Part shown: positions 22,401-35,100 of the stretch, one piece after another
How positions within the stretch are numbered: position 1 is the first letter of the stretch
Layout: each line of letters begins with the position of its first letter
Assembly (NCBI GenBank): GCA_958298945.1
Contig: OY282609.1
Location: forward strand, 10,894,326-10,958,325
Direction of reading: 5' to 3'
Source of the DNA: Atherix ibis
Taxonomy: Eukaryota; Arthropoda; Insecta; Diptera; Athericidae
Length of the DNA: 64,000 nt
Position numbers and translations under genes: made by a program
Notes under the pieces: model-generated
The model's database searches: none
Told to the model about the DNA's origin: nothing
The model's input: only the letters and a program-made list of their open reading frames with translations

Positions 22401-25210
22401 TCCTTCCACAACCAGACATTATCATAATGTCTTTGTACACGATTGAATCGATACTTTCGGTATAGAGCGTTAGCTGTTTCGTTGTATGGCGAACAATTGA
22501 TTTCGTCAGTGCCGTCAATGCAGTCCATAAAACCATCACACTTTTTCTCGATTCGATAACAAGTACCTGAAAGGCATTCAGCTAACCCCAACGTAACATT
22601 ACAGTTATCAAAACGTCGCGGCACTTCGCCATCCGTAAACACTACCAAACCGGCATATTCAAAAGTTCGATTTGCATCGATACCAAACGATGATGCTGGA
22701 TAATAAACCAATTCGTCTGGATCACCCGCATGTGAATACCATGTGTGCTTATAGGTACCGTTCGATTGCTCATCAAAACTTGACATTTTCGTTATGACCT
22801 TAGCGTAGGTTAGATCATTTCCTGCCTGAACTGTGTAGAAGGCGTTGTCTATACCAGAGAGGCCAACGTAAGAACCTGGCTCGCCATAAATAGCCACTTC
22901 GACACTCTCACCCGTTCGAGCTTTACGATTATTTATATAAATAGTGAAATTATTCCGCGATATACCATTTACGGGGAAAGTTAATGAGTCAGCCATCACT
23001 TGTCCTTGCTGAATTATACTCCATACAACAATGGTTGCCGTCGGTGCCATTTCTGCACTTACCGGTACTGCTATTGTCCGAATATTTTCACGAATACTTT
23101 CTTGACGAATTAACAAAATCACACCTTTCGACATTACCAGGTAATTAAAAAATTCAATGAAATAATTCGTGCGTATATGAAAGATTATATATTCGCCGAC
23201 AGCAGGTGATTGTGTGCTAGTTGATACCTTAATGTGCGAGTTTTTCGGACTATAGTGCGAAAGTAAAAGCAACTCCGTTTGAGCACGTTCACCTCGACGA
23301 TCAATATAGCTTGCTTGCAACTTCATAGTTTGCACACCGGTGAGAAATTCGCGACCGCTGCGCGTCTCATCTAGATTGAGATCGTTTCGTAAGTCAATGT
23401 TCATAATCCAAATACCCGCTTTATCGGACATGCGCAGAATTTTGCTGGGATATTCTCGTCGTCCAAACTGACTTTCTATGTAACCGGTCACTTCAAGTTG
23501 ACCTTGGTCTTCTTCATTAAATGAAATAGGCGAGGAGTCATGATATTCAGCGACCAAATATGCTGTAAATGGCATTGCTGGCTTAAACACTTGTGGCGAT
23601 TCCCCAAGGAATGACAACTTTATGGAAGAGTTGTAAACGCGTGTAATTGAATAGCCAGAAATGACTTCGTCATAGAACTTTTCGCCCACTGTTGCTGTGA
23701 TCATCACTTCTATAGCGGGAACATTTGGCATAGCCTGCTCAAGCTCATACATCGGAAATTTAAAATCAAACGTACCATTGAAAAATCGTAAATATGGTAA
23801 CGCATTTTTATAAGAGCGATCGCGATAATCATATGTCTGAAAATTTTCTGGCTTTTCCATCCAGAACGGCCAATCTTCATCGAAGCTAAAATGTCTTTCA
23901 ACACTGTAAGGATCTTGGTATTGCGTTGACTGGTACTGTTGCTGCTGATCCGTGTTGACATCTTGAAATTGATTCGGAAAACGATTTTCATACTGACTGC
24001 GATCAATTCCATTATACAACTCCTTATCCACTTCACCATCGCTATGATGTCGTGCGCGCCCTATTCGGTGTTCGTCATTGTTAGCCTTGTAATTAAAGAA
24101 GCCCAAAGGCCGGATTGTTGCTTTAATCGTTAGATTTCCGCGAGCAGGCACACCACTTGTGAAATTGGCCATTACCTTGCCATGTATCCAAGGATCCGTT
24201 TTAAAAAAATAAGCTGGCATTGTCACATTTACTTCAAATCGAGTCTGATAGTACTCCTCCACTTCAAATGTAGCCTCCTCAATCTGCCCTTGGGCGACTA
24301 CACGAATCATCCACTTACCATATGAAGGTTGATCTGATAATTTATAGCTTAATCCAACTGTTCCTAGATTTGATTGCCGCGATAACCATCTTCGGAGTAT
24401 ATGACCGCGCGGATCCAACATGTACACGTCGATAGCACTATCAAAGCCCTTTAATTCTATGGTAATTGGAATTATTCGGAAAACAATAGTTTCGCCCTGC
24501 ATGTAAGCAGGTTTATCTGTCTGAACAAATATTGTCATTGAACGCTGAGAAAATGTAAGCTTGGTTTCGTTTTCGAATGCAATTCCTCCTAACATATTAC
24601 TGTATTGCCCTTCAATACGCAGTCTATATTCTCCTGGAACACTTGTTGTCGGCACGCGCATCAATAATGTTTCCGGAACACCTTCATGGACAGCTTTTAA
24701 ATCGCCACTCATCTCCACACCATTTCTTGATATACTAGCCCGCACTGTTATAGGATGAAGTGTTTCCAACACAGATACAGACACTTGATATACGAGACCG
24801 GGGCGAATCATACGTGATGCCACAATAAAATAAGTTGCATCTCTTAGCACAACATTTTCACGACTTGATGTAGTTGGTTGCTGATTATATGAAGGTCGTG
24901 GTCGTGGTACGTTATCAATTCGGTTGGGATAATTTTGCGCAGGATTTCGATTATTAGGATAATTTTGATTTTGGCCTGGAATACGATTAGGATTTATTGT
25001 TGGATCACGGTTAAAAGGATTTATATTATTTTGCTCCTGAGAATTATATCGATTTGGATCATACGACGTATCGGTTGTGTTATTTTCATATTTCCGAAAT
25101 GGGTCTAATGGATTGTAACGCGTATCAACGGTATTTTGTGCTATCACACTTTGTATTAAAAATATTATTATTATCATCGTTGCCGACATCTCCCACCATT
25201 TCGAACGCAT
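19414..25210 (-). CDS. Mcr: Macroglobulin complement-related protein (TEP/alpha-2-macroglobulin family), 8 exons
   Basis: Exons on the minus strand: 25210-21194, 21123-20937, 20865-20636, 20564-20403, 20324-20131, 20057-19883, 19772-19667 and 19601-19414, joining to 1752 aa. A signal peptide (MIIIIFLIQSVIAQ) is followed by an Asn/Pro-rich stretch, macroglobulin domains (TIFVQTDKPAYMQGETIVFR is typical), and an LDL-receptor class A module within the bait/ANA region (CDGFMDCIDGTDEINC). The complement-like alpha-alpha region follows. At the thioester position it has MDSAEQNMFSFAAN instead of GCGEQ, so the thioester Cys is Ser and no thioester can form. That substitution and the LDLa module identify Mcr/TEP6 rather than other TEPs. 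In Drosophila Mcr acts at septate junctions, in autophagy signalling and in pathogen binding. The C-terminus is Cys-rich (CEVCGSSQCPYC) and then hydrophobic, suggesting membrane attachment. Confidence 0.95.
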
Positions 25211-26886
25211 TGTTTAGCTGGAATATTTAAAGAATATTTATTAAAGACTTTAAAATTTTTTTTACTATTCATCAATTAAACAAGTTCCTATAGTAAAAAT
25301 AATAATAAATAGTTGTTTATAGTTTAAAATTAAAAAATCATCATCAAAATAATATTGTAGTAAACTTCGATTTGACTAGCATTTCTCACTGATATTGTTA
25401 TTAAAGACTTAATTTCCCATTAAATTTAATACTTCGAATATAAAATTTTTAAATAATCATTTCAACATTAATTTGAAAGAAAAACATGCCAAGACAATAA
25501 GTGAATAATTCCAAAGTATGGGATTCGGTTAACGCCCATCACCAACTCACAATTCATCTACTAATCTAGTGAACACGCACCTGTCAGAATCAGCTAGCGT
25601 CTTAAATTTTGAATTAACTTTCTGAGCTCGGTGTAATATCACAAAATGTTGATCATTGAGATTTTCAGAAATATGGATTTAAGTAATAAATAAAAATGAA
25701 TATCTATATATTTTGGAAAAAAAATACAAAATAAATTGTAAAATAAATAAACGAAAACACAATACAACACAACACACCTTACTAACTTAATTAAAAACGA
25801 CACCCGCTACCACATCAATGAAGGCAGCTGCGGAACGCCCAATGAAAAGTCAAAACATTCAGAATTCGGAGTATTTTTCGGAGTGCCAAAAAAAATGCAG
25901 TCAAGTTAACAGTGTGCTTCAAAACCTTGAAATTTCTTTTTAATTTAAATGTTTAAAATTTTAAACAGAAATTTGTCTTACCAAATTTTTAATTTAATTT
26001 TTTCATTTACTCAAAATTGTTCATAACTGAAATCAAACTAAAATATGTTTTTTTGAATAACAGTACATTTATTTTAATAAGAAAATTATGCATAAAAATT
26101 TATAACTAATATCAAGTTGATTTCTCATATAATATATTTGAAAAACTGTATTTTTATATACATATATTTGTTTTTCTGGACTAATGAAATTTTTTATTAT
26201 TTTTTATTTATTTATTTAGCTTAGAAACTACACAATTAAATAAATTTTAACGATTATATATTCAAATAACTCCATAAAATAAAAAATAAGGTATAAAATT
26301 TATACAATAGGAAATTTATTTTCAACATTTTTATATATTAAATTTTTTTATTTAATTCAGTATAATTCGATTAGCAATTCATTAAATATTTTATGTCTAT
26401 TTTGCATTAACTTATTTTTAGCTTTATAATTCCTTACATATTCTAATCTTAAATTTTGACCATTTCACAATGAATAGTTGAACAATATTTAACATAGTTC
26501 AATTTATTTGTTAAGTATTTAGGTAATACATTTTATTTAATTTTATATACTAATATTGAAGCATTCATTAATACTTAGCCATTTTATTAAAATTAGAATT
26601 TAAAAACTTAATGAATCTCTATTTACTTTTAAAATTATTCGCATCGCTTTATTTTGTAACTTTCGTAATCTGTTCGTTACTTATCTAATGTATTTAATTA
26701 AAAATTGATAAATTATTTGTAAAAATAAATTTGACTGGACTTAAATATTTAAATTTCCCTCTATTTTTTTGTAGTCTTTTATTATGTATGTATGAATTTT
26801 GGTTGTCTCAATACGTGTGTTTTTTTGGTTATTTTTTTAAAGTCATTTTTTCTGTAGTCATTTATATATGTAAGTATGTTGTAGCC
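25211..26886. promoter_or_regulatory. Upstream region of Mcr; 5' UTR and promoter not resolved
   Basis: The Mcr start codon is at 25210. The 650 nt upstream are AT-rich, with a slightly more complex patch at 25790-25900 that could hold the first non-coding exon or promoter. I could not define a transcription start, TATA box or enhancer. The remainder to 26886 is AT-rich and shows no gene. Confidence 0.3.
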
Positions 26887-27096
26887 ATGGGTAGAGAAAA
26901 GTTAAATTTGAGTGAAGAGGAGATGAAAGAGCGTAAGCGTATTCAAAAGAATACTGTGAGGAAACGTGTTTATGCAAAAAATCGAGAAAGGGAGATTAAA
27001 AATGTAATGAAAAATTATAACGAAAACAAACCTGAAAAGAGAAAAGCTGCTCGCGAATATTACCAAGCGATTAAAGATGAAAAAAAGGCCAAATAG
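26887..27096 (+). CDS. Small Lys/Arg-rich protein, 69 aa, possibly part of a Helitron-like element
   Basis: From the ATG at 26887 (context GCCATGG) the frame reads MGREKLNLSEEEMKERKRIQ, continues with NREREIKNVMKNY and RKAAREYYQAIKDEKKAK, and stops at 27096. It is highly basic and probably helical. Such 'R/K-rich, RREAEREYR' segments are common at the N-terminus of Helitron/helentron Rep-helicase proteins and in some DNA-binding proteins. The open frame can be extended upstream to 26731, but that part is AT-rich sequence with chance hydrophobic codons. Right after it lies a GC-rich hairpin tract that looks like a transposon end. It could be a domesticated or truncated transposon ORF; function unknown. 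Confidence 0.4.
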   Translation: MGREKLNLSEEEMKERKRIQKNTVRKRVYAKNREREIKNVMKNYNENKPEKRKAAREYYQAIKDEKKAK

Positions 27097-27154
27097 CCAA
27101 AATTGATGTTAGGATTTTATGGAGCGAGAAAAAAGTAGAATATTTGACAAAGAG

Positions 27155-27205
27155 CCCCCCGGAGGGCGTTGGTGAGCGAAGCGAGCAGGGGGCGCAGTCC
27201 CCTAG
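27155..27205 (+). repeat. GC-rich hairpin tract, possible Helitron-type 3' terminus
   Basis: In an otherwise AT-rich region, 27155-27205 is over 70% GC. It has a stem AGGGG (27187-27191) / CCCCT (27199-27203) with a 7-nt loop, and ends in CTAG (27202-27205) followed by T. Helitrons end in CTRR just after a short GC hairpin and insert next to T, so the pattern fits. It lies 60 bp after the basic ORF. The 5' end of such an element was not found. Confidence 0.4.
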
Positions 27206-29108
27206 TATTTTTATAAAAAGGTTCCTTTTTATTTGAAAACGACAAATCCGAGCTACTGAAAGTAGTGCCATCTATTTGTGAACGACACAATAGTGATTCA
27301 GTATTGGAATTTTTGTGTAATTTTCTAATTTTGGAGTGCGCGCGGCTCCGCAAGTCAGTATCGAAATCGAAACTTTCCAATTTCCGCAGACGTGAAGTGA
27401 GGACAACGGGAAGTAATTAGGTTTAATGTAAATGTAAAATAATTCATGACTTTTCGGCTGCATTTCGGTTTAGTTTCGAGGGAACTGAACAAATTTGACA
27501 GAGTCCCTAGGACTGGGTAGTCGCTACGAAGCTATCTCGTATAAAATTCGATTAGAAGAAGAAGAGTGAAAGGAGAAAAGTGACCGAGAACTATTCGGGT
27601 TTCTTCTTTGTCAGAAGAAAATAGATTTGCAATTAAGTGGAGTGTAATTATTGTTTTAACTCGATATGATTTAGTGTTATTTCTAATAAATTATTTATAA
27701 TATATAGTGCAATATAAGTGTGAGCAAAATATATTTGCAACAACGGTAAAAGATGGAAGATATTGAGTTCGCACTTTTTCGCCAACCTATAATATTTGTT
27801 CTAGAAAAAATTATATTTAATAAAACGGTGTGGGGAGGAAAATGAAAAAATAAAATCGCGAATATATGCTCAAAAATATTATATTAGTCATTGCAGATTG
27901 TCTAAATTCACCGCCATTGTTCAAATCAAGAAAATTGAGTAAAATTACACATTTTATTTCGAAAAATACATGCTAAACCAAAAAAAGAACGATCGAAGAA
28001 AACGTCGTTTTTGGCGTCGTCGTTGTAATCGTAACTTTTGTAGCTGTCGTCATTGTCATCGTTGTCCGTGGTCACCATTGTGGTCACTACCGTGTTCGAA
28101 TTTAGCAAGAACATCGGTCGCAGAAATTTTTTCTATAAGAAAATCGTTTTATATATAATATATGTTTATAGAAGTAAAACCTTATCAAAAATAACTCAGA
28201 TAGAATGGATTAAATCGAAAAAAACTAATTAAATTAAAAAGAAATTCTTTTAAATTAACAATGTAAAAAAAATGCATATCGCCAAGTAATGAAAATTATG
28301 GTCTCGTGATTGATTCAAAAAGTGCAACAACAAATATCTTGCTCTCTTTTTCTTCTTTTTTTTATTGGGTTATTTTCGGGACTAATACTTGCTCGCTCGT
28401 ATTTATCGCCATTTTGCGTTACTCTGTCGGATTCCATTGTGCTGCTCGGGGAAAAAATCATTCTGTCTGCCTTTTTAATAGGTGTTTTTGTTAAATTTTT
28501 CTTTTTTATTTTCGCATATATTTAATAGCAATATTGATTTTATTTTCAAATTTAGTTTATTTTTTAAACTATCGAAAATTGACAGCATCGTTTTTATATA
28601 TAATTGGTATAACAATAATAAAAGTAATTGAAAGTTTCAGATCAGTTTTTATTATAACATCTATTATGTATAAAAATTTAGAATTAGGAATATTTGAAAC
28701 AAATACAATACGTTTAAAATACAAATTACAATTTGAATTATTTAATTATAAATATAATTTTTGTTTGTTCCGTAAATCTTCTCGTTTTCGTTTTTTTATA
28801 TAAAAAGAGAAAAACGAAAATTAATGAAGAAAACTTAAGAAAATATTAAATAAGACATTCAAGTTAAAATGAAAAAAAAACAAATAAGTCTATAATAATT
28901 AATTAGTTAGTTAAATAATTTTTTTATATATAGATTTAGATTATCTTCGTCACCTTCAATATCAGCGATTTGAAACATCGGCGAAATAACTAAAGATAAA
29001 ATATATATTATAAAAAGGAATTAAATATAAAAAATTCATAATTGATTTTTATAAAAGTTCATTTCGGACGTTTGTTGCATAAATATCAGTCTTAAATCAA
29101 TAATTGAA
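27206..29108. promoter_or_regulatory. Upstream region of Bsg, probable promoter and 5' UTR
   Basis: 27300-27620 is less AT-rich than its surroundings and contains no gene, so it is a candidate distal promoter or first non-coding exon of Bsg. 27960-28100 has a GTC/GTT-rich low-complexity stretch. Close to the coding start, an initiator-like TCAGTC lies at about 29087-29092, some 20 nt before the ATG at 29109. That position would leave a very short leader, so it may not be the real start site. A hairpin-free AT tract fills the rest. Confidence 0.35.
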
Positions 29109-32100
29109 ATGGAGTCTATTTATTCTCCAACGCGATATATATTGCTAATATTGCTATTAGTAGCTATAACAGCGGGACAAGGTATGTTTAAAATCAAAAT
29201 TTATTTATTATATTAAATTGCTTTTCTTTTCCCTTATAAATTTTTTTATTAAATGCACTATTCTATACTTTCTTAAATAATATATTTCAATGTGGCAAGA
29301 AAAACACAATTCTCTAATTTCACTTATAACAAAAATAAAGCACAAAACTTACTTCTTAAAACAATAATTTCACATTTCTACATATTTATAATTAAATTTA
29401 TAATTTTTATCCTATTTGTAAATATATATACTCGTATATACTCTATCGGTTTACTTAAAATCTCTTTTACATGGTGAAACTGTTTAAATGGTGAAAATAA
29501 AAAAAATAATATTTATCAAATTCATAAAATTATGAAAACTGATATATGTTGTTAAATTTTATATTTAATATGTTCATATATAAAAAGAATCTTTTTGTAT
29601 TAAATTTGCTACATAGTCTTTTTTTTTTTAAAATATATTTGTATAAATGAATTAATAATGATAAATATAAAAGTTATTCCTTTAACTTGGATTTGTTTAA
29701 TTTATTTTTGTGAAAATGTTTTTTCTTTCATTAAAATTTATTTAAATTTCAATTATTTTTCCTTTACACAAGATTAAAAATACACAGCATTTAATTCAAA
29801 ATATATAATTTATTACTTACATATATTGGTATATTTTACAGTAAACAATTAAATCATATATCTGGGAACCTATCATACTTGAACTAATTTCATGTTTTTG
29901 AAATTATCTTTAATAATGTTTTTTTTTTGTATTTATTATTGATTTAAAATTAAATTACGTAGATCTCATAAACACAGAACTTCTCTTAGCAAAAAAAAAT
30001 TAATAGCATTCTGTTCTAATTTTATTTTTATATTTAATATTTCAAATGTATATTAAAATATAAATATTTGTCTCTAATTTTTAAATAAAAATAAAAAAAG
30101 GCAATAGTCTGAAAAAATGTTTCATAACAACAATAATAGTAATATGCCTGATTTCATTTAAATATTATTTTTATTAATCTGCGTTCTTAATTAAGAAACT
30201 AATGTAAAAAAATGGAAGAATCGATAACAGGTTGGCCTAGTTTCAATTATGGTACAATTATTGATTTCGTTTATCATATGATTAATTTTCCAAGATCTTT
30301 AAGAATCTTTTATATAAATCAAAAGTATATTCAAAAATAATCAGATGGTATTTCTATTTTGTCAATTATATTTAATTAATGTTTTTTTTAATTAACGCAT
30401 TATGTTAAAAAAAATTATTTAAAATGTTTTATATCAAAATTACAAATAAAAAATTCATGTTTATATAAAAAAAAAAAAAAATTTAGTTATTTTTCTTTAT
30501 ATTTGATTCATTTGAAATATATTGGAGAATATATAAAAGAAGATGCGTCTTTTGATTGTGTATGTATATGCTTACAATATAGAAAAATATAGGACTCAAT
30601 TTGCATAAATTATAAATGACATGAATACATGGAAAAATATTCATGTTATTTCGATGGACTTTAATATGATAAATACATTTGTACATGTGTCAATATTTAC
30701 TACGCGTCCTATTATATGTAATAGCAGTCTTACTCAAATATGCGTACTACAGCTTTACCATACAATTATATAAGCAGTTCCTACAGAAAATTTTTCAAAG
30801 CATTCATATATTCAGGATCACAACAAACATAATTGCTAAACCAACAGTTAAAGTACACTATATCTTAGTAAAATAAATAAAAATGTTTTTTGTTTGATTT
30901 ATATTAAAAATTGAACATGGACAATATTCTTTACACACGTATGTTAAAGTAAGAAACCATTTTCTTCTTTAAATTCCTTGCAAATAAATAAATTGCATTT
31001 TCAGAGATTTATCAGATACTACACTTACACCTTTTTATAATATCACAAATAAAAATTGGCAATAAATAGAGGCAACCTAAAATAAGTGATGATGCCATAT
31101 TCTTAACTGCCGCTGTTGGTATCTCTAGTATTTTCGATTTAATTGAATTGTTTATTCCATACAAAGATATTTAAAATTACAAAACTACGTCTAATATTGT
31201 AAAGCGCCTCCTTTTTTATATATTCAAATTGTTCAAATACAGTAGTGGCAGTTTCACGACATTTAATTAAGATTTAATCAAGAACATTTGTATCAGATAT
31301 TACGTTTCGAAAATGTATTTCATTCATCGATTAATTCTAAATTATAGTCAATAATAAGATGAAAAAGAAAAGAAAATATAATAGATTATGTGATACTATC
31401 CTGGAGCGATACGAGGATTAAAGAAGGAAACATTCGCATATAAAATAGAGAAAAAACTACCACATATTCGGATTTTCTATATTTAGTAAAAAATAAATAT
31501 AAAAATACTTCTCAATACGTTACCTGTTTATATAAAAATACTTCTCAATACGTATTTTCATAGTTTCAAAGTAAATTGTACGAAATAACTTCAAAATTAA
31601 ATATTACATAAAAATATCTAGGATGAAAAGGTGTGTCAAGCAATTTGTTTATATGAATGGTAATTACTATTATTATTAGTACTAGTAGGTGCAATAGTGA
31701 TGTTTTTTTTAATGAACATTTTGGACAATTCTAAAGTTTTTAATATACAAATGCATATACTCATCGGATTATTGTTCCTAATTAAATTAATATGTCTTAA
31801 ATGAATTATGGTAATGATAATTGATATATTCTCGAATAATAAATGTCATTTTATTGGGAATTTTGTAAATACATTATTATTATTTGCGAATAATTTTAAA
31901 AGTATAATATTTACTAGAAAAAAAACATTTTCATGTAATAGAAAGAAATGCCATAGAAAAGGTGGCATTGCATTTATAATGAATCAATAAATTTGCATAA
32001 TGTTGCTTATGGTTCACTCATTCCATATATGTACATAAATACTATATAATCTCGTCCTTGGTGTTAACTAGACTTTTTTTTAAGAACACGTTAATGGTGG

Positions 32101-35100
32101 GCATAGATTGCTATAAATACATGGATGCTATTTTACGCCAAGTGGGCACAATATACGCTACAAATGTACTAGCTTAATACTATTTTCTATCGTAGCATAT
32201 ATAAGACAGTATATCTTAGCAATATACAATTATTTTGTCACTTTCTTTCTCAAAATGACCTGTTGAATAACTTATTATATTTCCAAGATCTCTACTCTTT
32301 TAATTACTTTTATTATATAGATTTACTAAAAAAAAATCTTGTAAGCTTCTTTATCAGAATTAATAGAAATTTTTTGATGTATATTTGTACACTTGGCATA
32401 ATACCACGTATTAAGGAGCCAATCTATATAATTTCAGTGCCACATATAAAGTAATCTGCAAATTGATTAGATAAATTTCTGTTTATCAATTTCCATATAT
32501 ATTTTGAAATAAAAATTAAAATAATATTCCATAGTGTTGTAAATTCTTATTTTCCAAGCTATATTTTTATAAAGACGAAAAACAAGCGGTTTTATCTTAT
32601 CTTATCATTTTGGAATAGCGTAGATTTATGATCACATTATAAATGGACTAGAAAATATTCTCCTTACCGCCTGACTGATAATAAGACGTTTTATTTAACT
32701 TTGTATTATCTTTAATTATTTACTTCAACAATATTAAATATAAATAACAATATGAATAAATAGTCTATTATTATGTTATGTTTGTACAGAGCATTTTTTG
32801 ATGTATGAAATCCCAGTACAAGTGCATGCAAAGATTTGTCCATTAAATGACAGTATAATAATAGAAGCAACAAACTTGCATTCTCATAGTTTTAATTATG
32901 AATATTTTTTTTATTATATAACTAAGGCATTCAATTTAGGTTTCCCTAAAATGCAATGAAATCTTAAGATTCGCAGATGATATGATTTTATATCTACAAA
33001 TAAAATATTAATTTATTCAGATTATTTAGAGATTATAAAAAGAGTCTTAAAATACATGTTGGTCATGTACAAGTATATAGTATATTGATAACAAAATTGA
33101 ATGTAATTTATGAATCTTTATATAATAATAATAATTTATCAACTATAAATTATTACTTACACAAACAATTAAACATATAGTTTATCTATAGGATTTTTTT
33201 TTATATTTTGCATGGTTATTATACATGACACAGTTTAAGGTATTCTTAATTTAAAAAAAAAATAATTGAAGATAACACTTTTATTAGAAATTACTTTGCA
33301 TGTATAAAAAACTATTGCACATTTACTAGAATTTTATTTCTATAATTATTTAAGAAATTATAATTTATTATTTTCAAATTAAACAAAATTTTTTTTTATG
33401 AAATTTTTTTTTTACTTTTAAGAGTTTATTGCTTTTTCAAACTTCTTAAGAAAATTGTTTAATTTCTAATAATTTATAATAAAAAGAATTGAAAAAAACG
33501 ATTATTTAATCAAAAATTTAAGTTGACCCAAATGGGTCCTATTCAAAAGCCATATTTTTTTAATATTGATTTATAAAATAATACTGTTTCTATTAGCAAA
33601 ATCTAGATTTTTTTTACTTCCCATAGAAATATGCCAGTATCTAAATAATAGCCGCATGTTCATGAGGCTATTTGGCCACAATATATCAGAAATATTCGTC
33701 CATATAAGACTTACCTTAAGACAATAATTGAATGAAATTTTTTTTCAAAATATAAATTGCATTTAGCACTTTTGTGTGGTTAACTTTTTTTTAAAAAACA
33801 TTGATCTATTTTTATAATTTTTTAATATTGAAATAATTATTGTGCATATTTTTCAATATGATTAAACTTACAAATTTTCTAATAAAATCTATAAGCGAAA
33901 ATAGATAGTTGTAAACATTAAAGATTTATTTTTAAATTCAGTTATTGAAAATAAATGCTGTGCTATTTGGTTCAATTGGTGTTCTTTTATTAACTAAATA
34001 TTCATAGATATAGACCAACCAGAATCATTTTCGTTAATATATTATGGTGATTCCGAGGTGAATATTGGTGATGAATTTTCAATAACTTGCATCATATCGG
34101 TATCAGACCCAATACAATGGTTAAAAGATGGTGAAACTTTAACCAAACATAACTTACGTCATGGGCGAGATGATCATGCGTATATAACATCTGAACATGG
34201 AATAGAAGGTAGTCTATCCATAAATAATTATCCATAATGTAGAGAAAATAATCAATATTAGTATAAAAAAAAATTAGGCGACTATAATATTGTATGTTGG
34301 AATTAGTAAAATGTTTTTATTGCAAACAAACAAAACTATTAATTAGAAACTTTTCGAAGGTATAATTTGATAAAAAAAAAATTTGGATAGAGTAGAGTTC
34401 ATTATTCATTTTACTTTTCCAACGAATATTTTTTAGTGAATTTTATATTGAATGAAGATGAATGAATTGCCGAAGTTAATAGACTTCCAAACTTATTTAA
34501 GGGGAAGACGATAAAATTGAGGCAAAACTTACTGTCAAGCATGCACTCTTAAGTCATGAAGGAAAATATCAATGCAATTCATTGCATTCGAATAATTTTT
34601 TTTATCTAAAAGTACATAAAATCGATAAATATACGACACCATCCCAAAGAGATCGGGATCACGATCGCGACAGAGACCGAGAAAGAGATCGAAACCGAGA
34701 CAAGGAACATGGTCACAGTAAAAGTCGTGATCCTGATCATCGTAGAGTTGATGTTTGGGAACAAGACCGAGATCGAACAAGAGAAAGAAAACGAGATCGA
34801 GACGAGGAGTATCCGGAATATAATCGAGATCGGGATCAAAATGTGAAAGATAATATTGATAGGAATCATCAAAGTAGAATTCGGGTTTGGGAGGAACGAA
34901 TCCAAAATCCTAGAGAAAATGATGGAATTCATTATAGTTCAAGAGGAACTATATCAAGTCGAAATGCAACAGAGAGGAAATTGACCAGAATCGACTTTGA
35001 TGACGAGTATGTACCAATTAGGCAGGATAGAAATTTCAGTAATCGTGAAAATTTTGATATTACACCACCTGGAATTGTGTTAGATGATAATGACAATGTC

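Noticed and set aside
24561..24758. Open frames on the plus strand across Mcr (also 22112-22465 and 23939-24133)
   Set aside because: They are antisense shadows of the long Mcr exon.
27155..27205. Bacterial (for example Wolbachia) insertion suggested by the GC-rich tract
   Set aside because: Only about 50 bp are GC-rich, flanks are ordinary fly DNA, and no bacterial gene is present; a transposon terminus explains it better.
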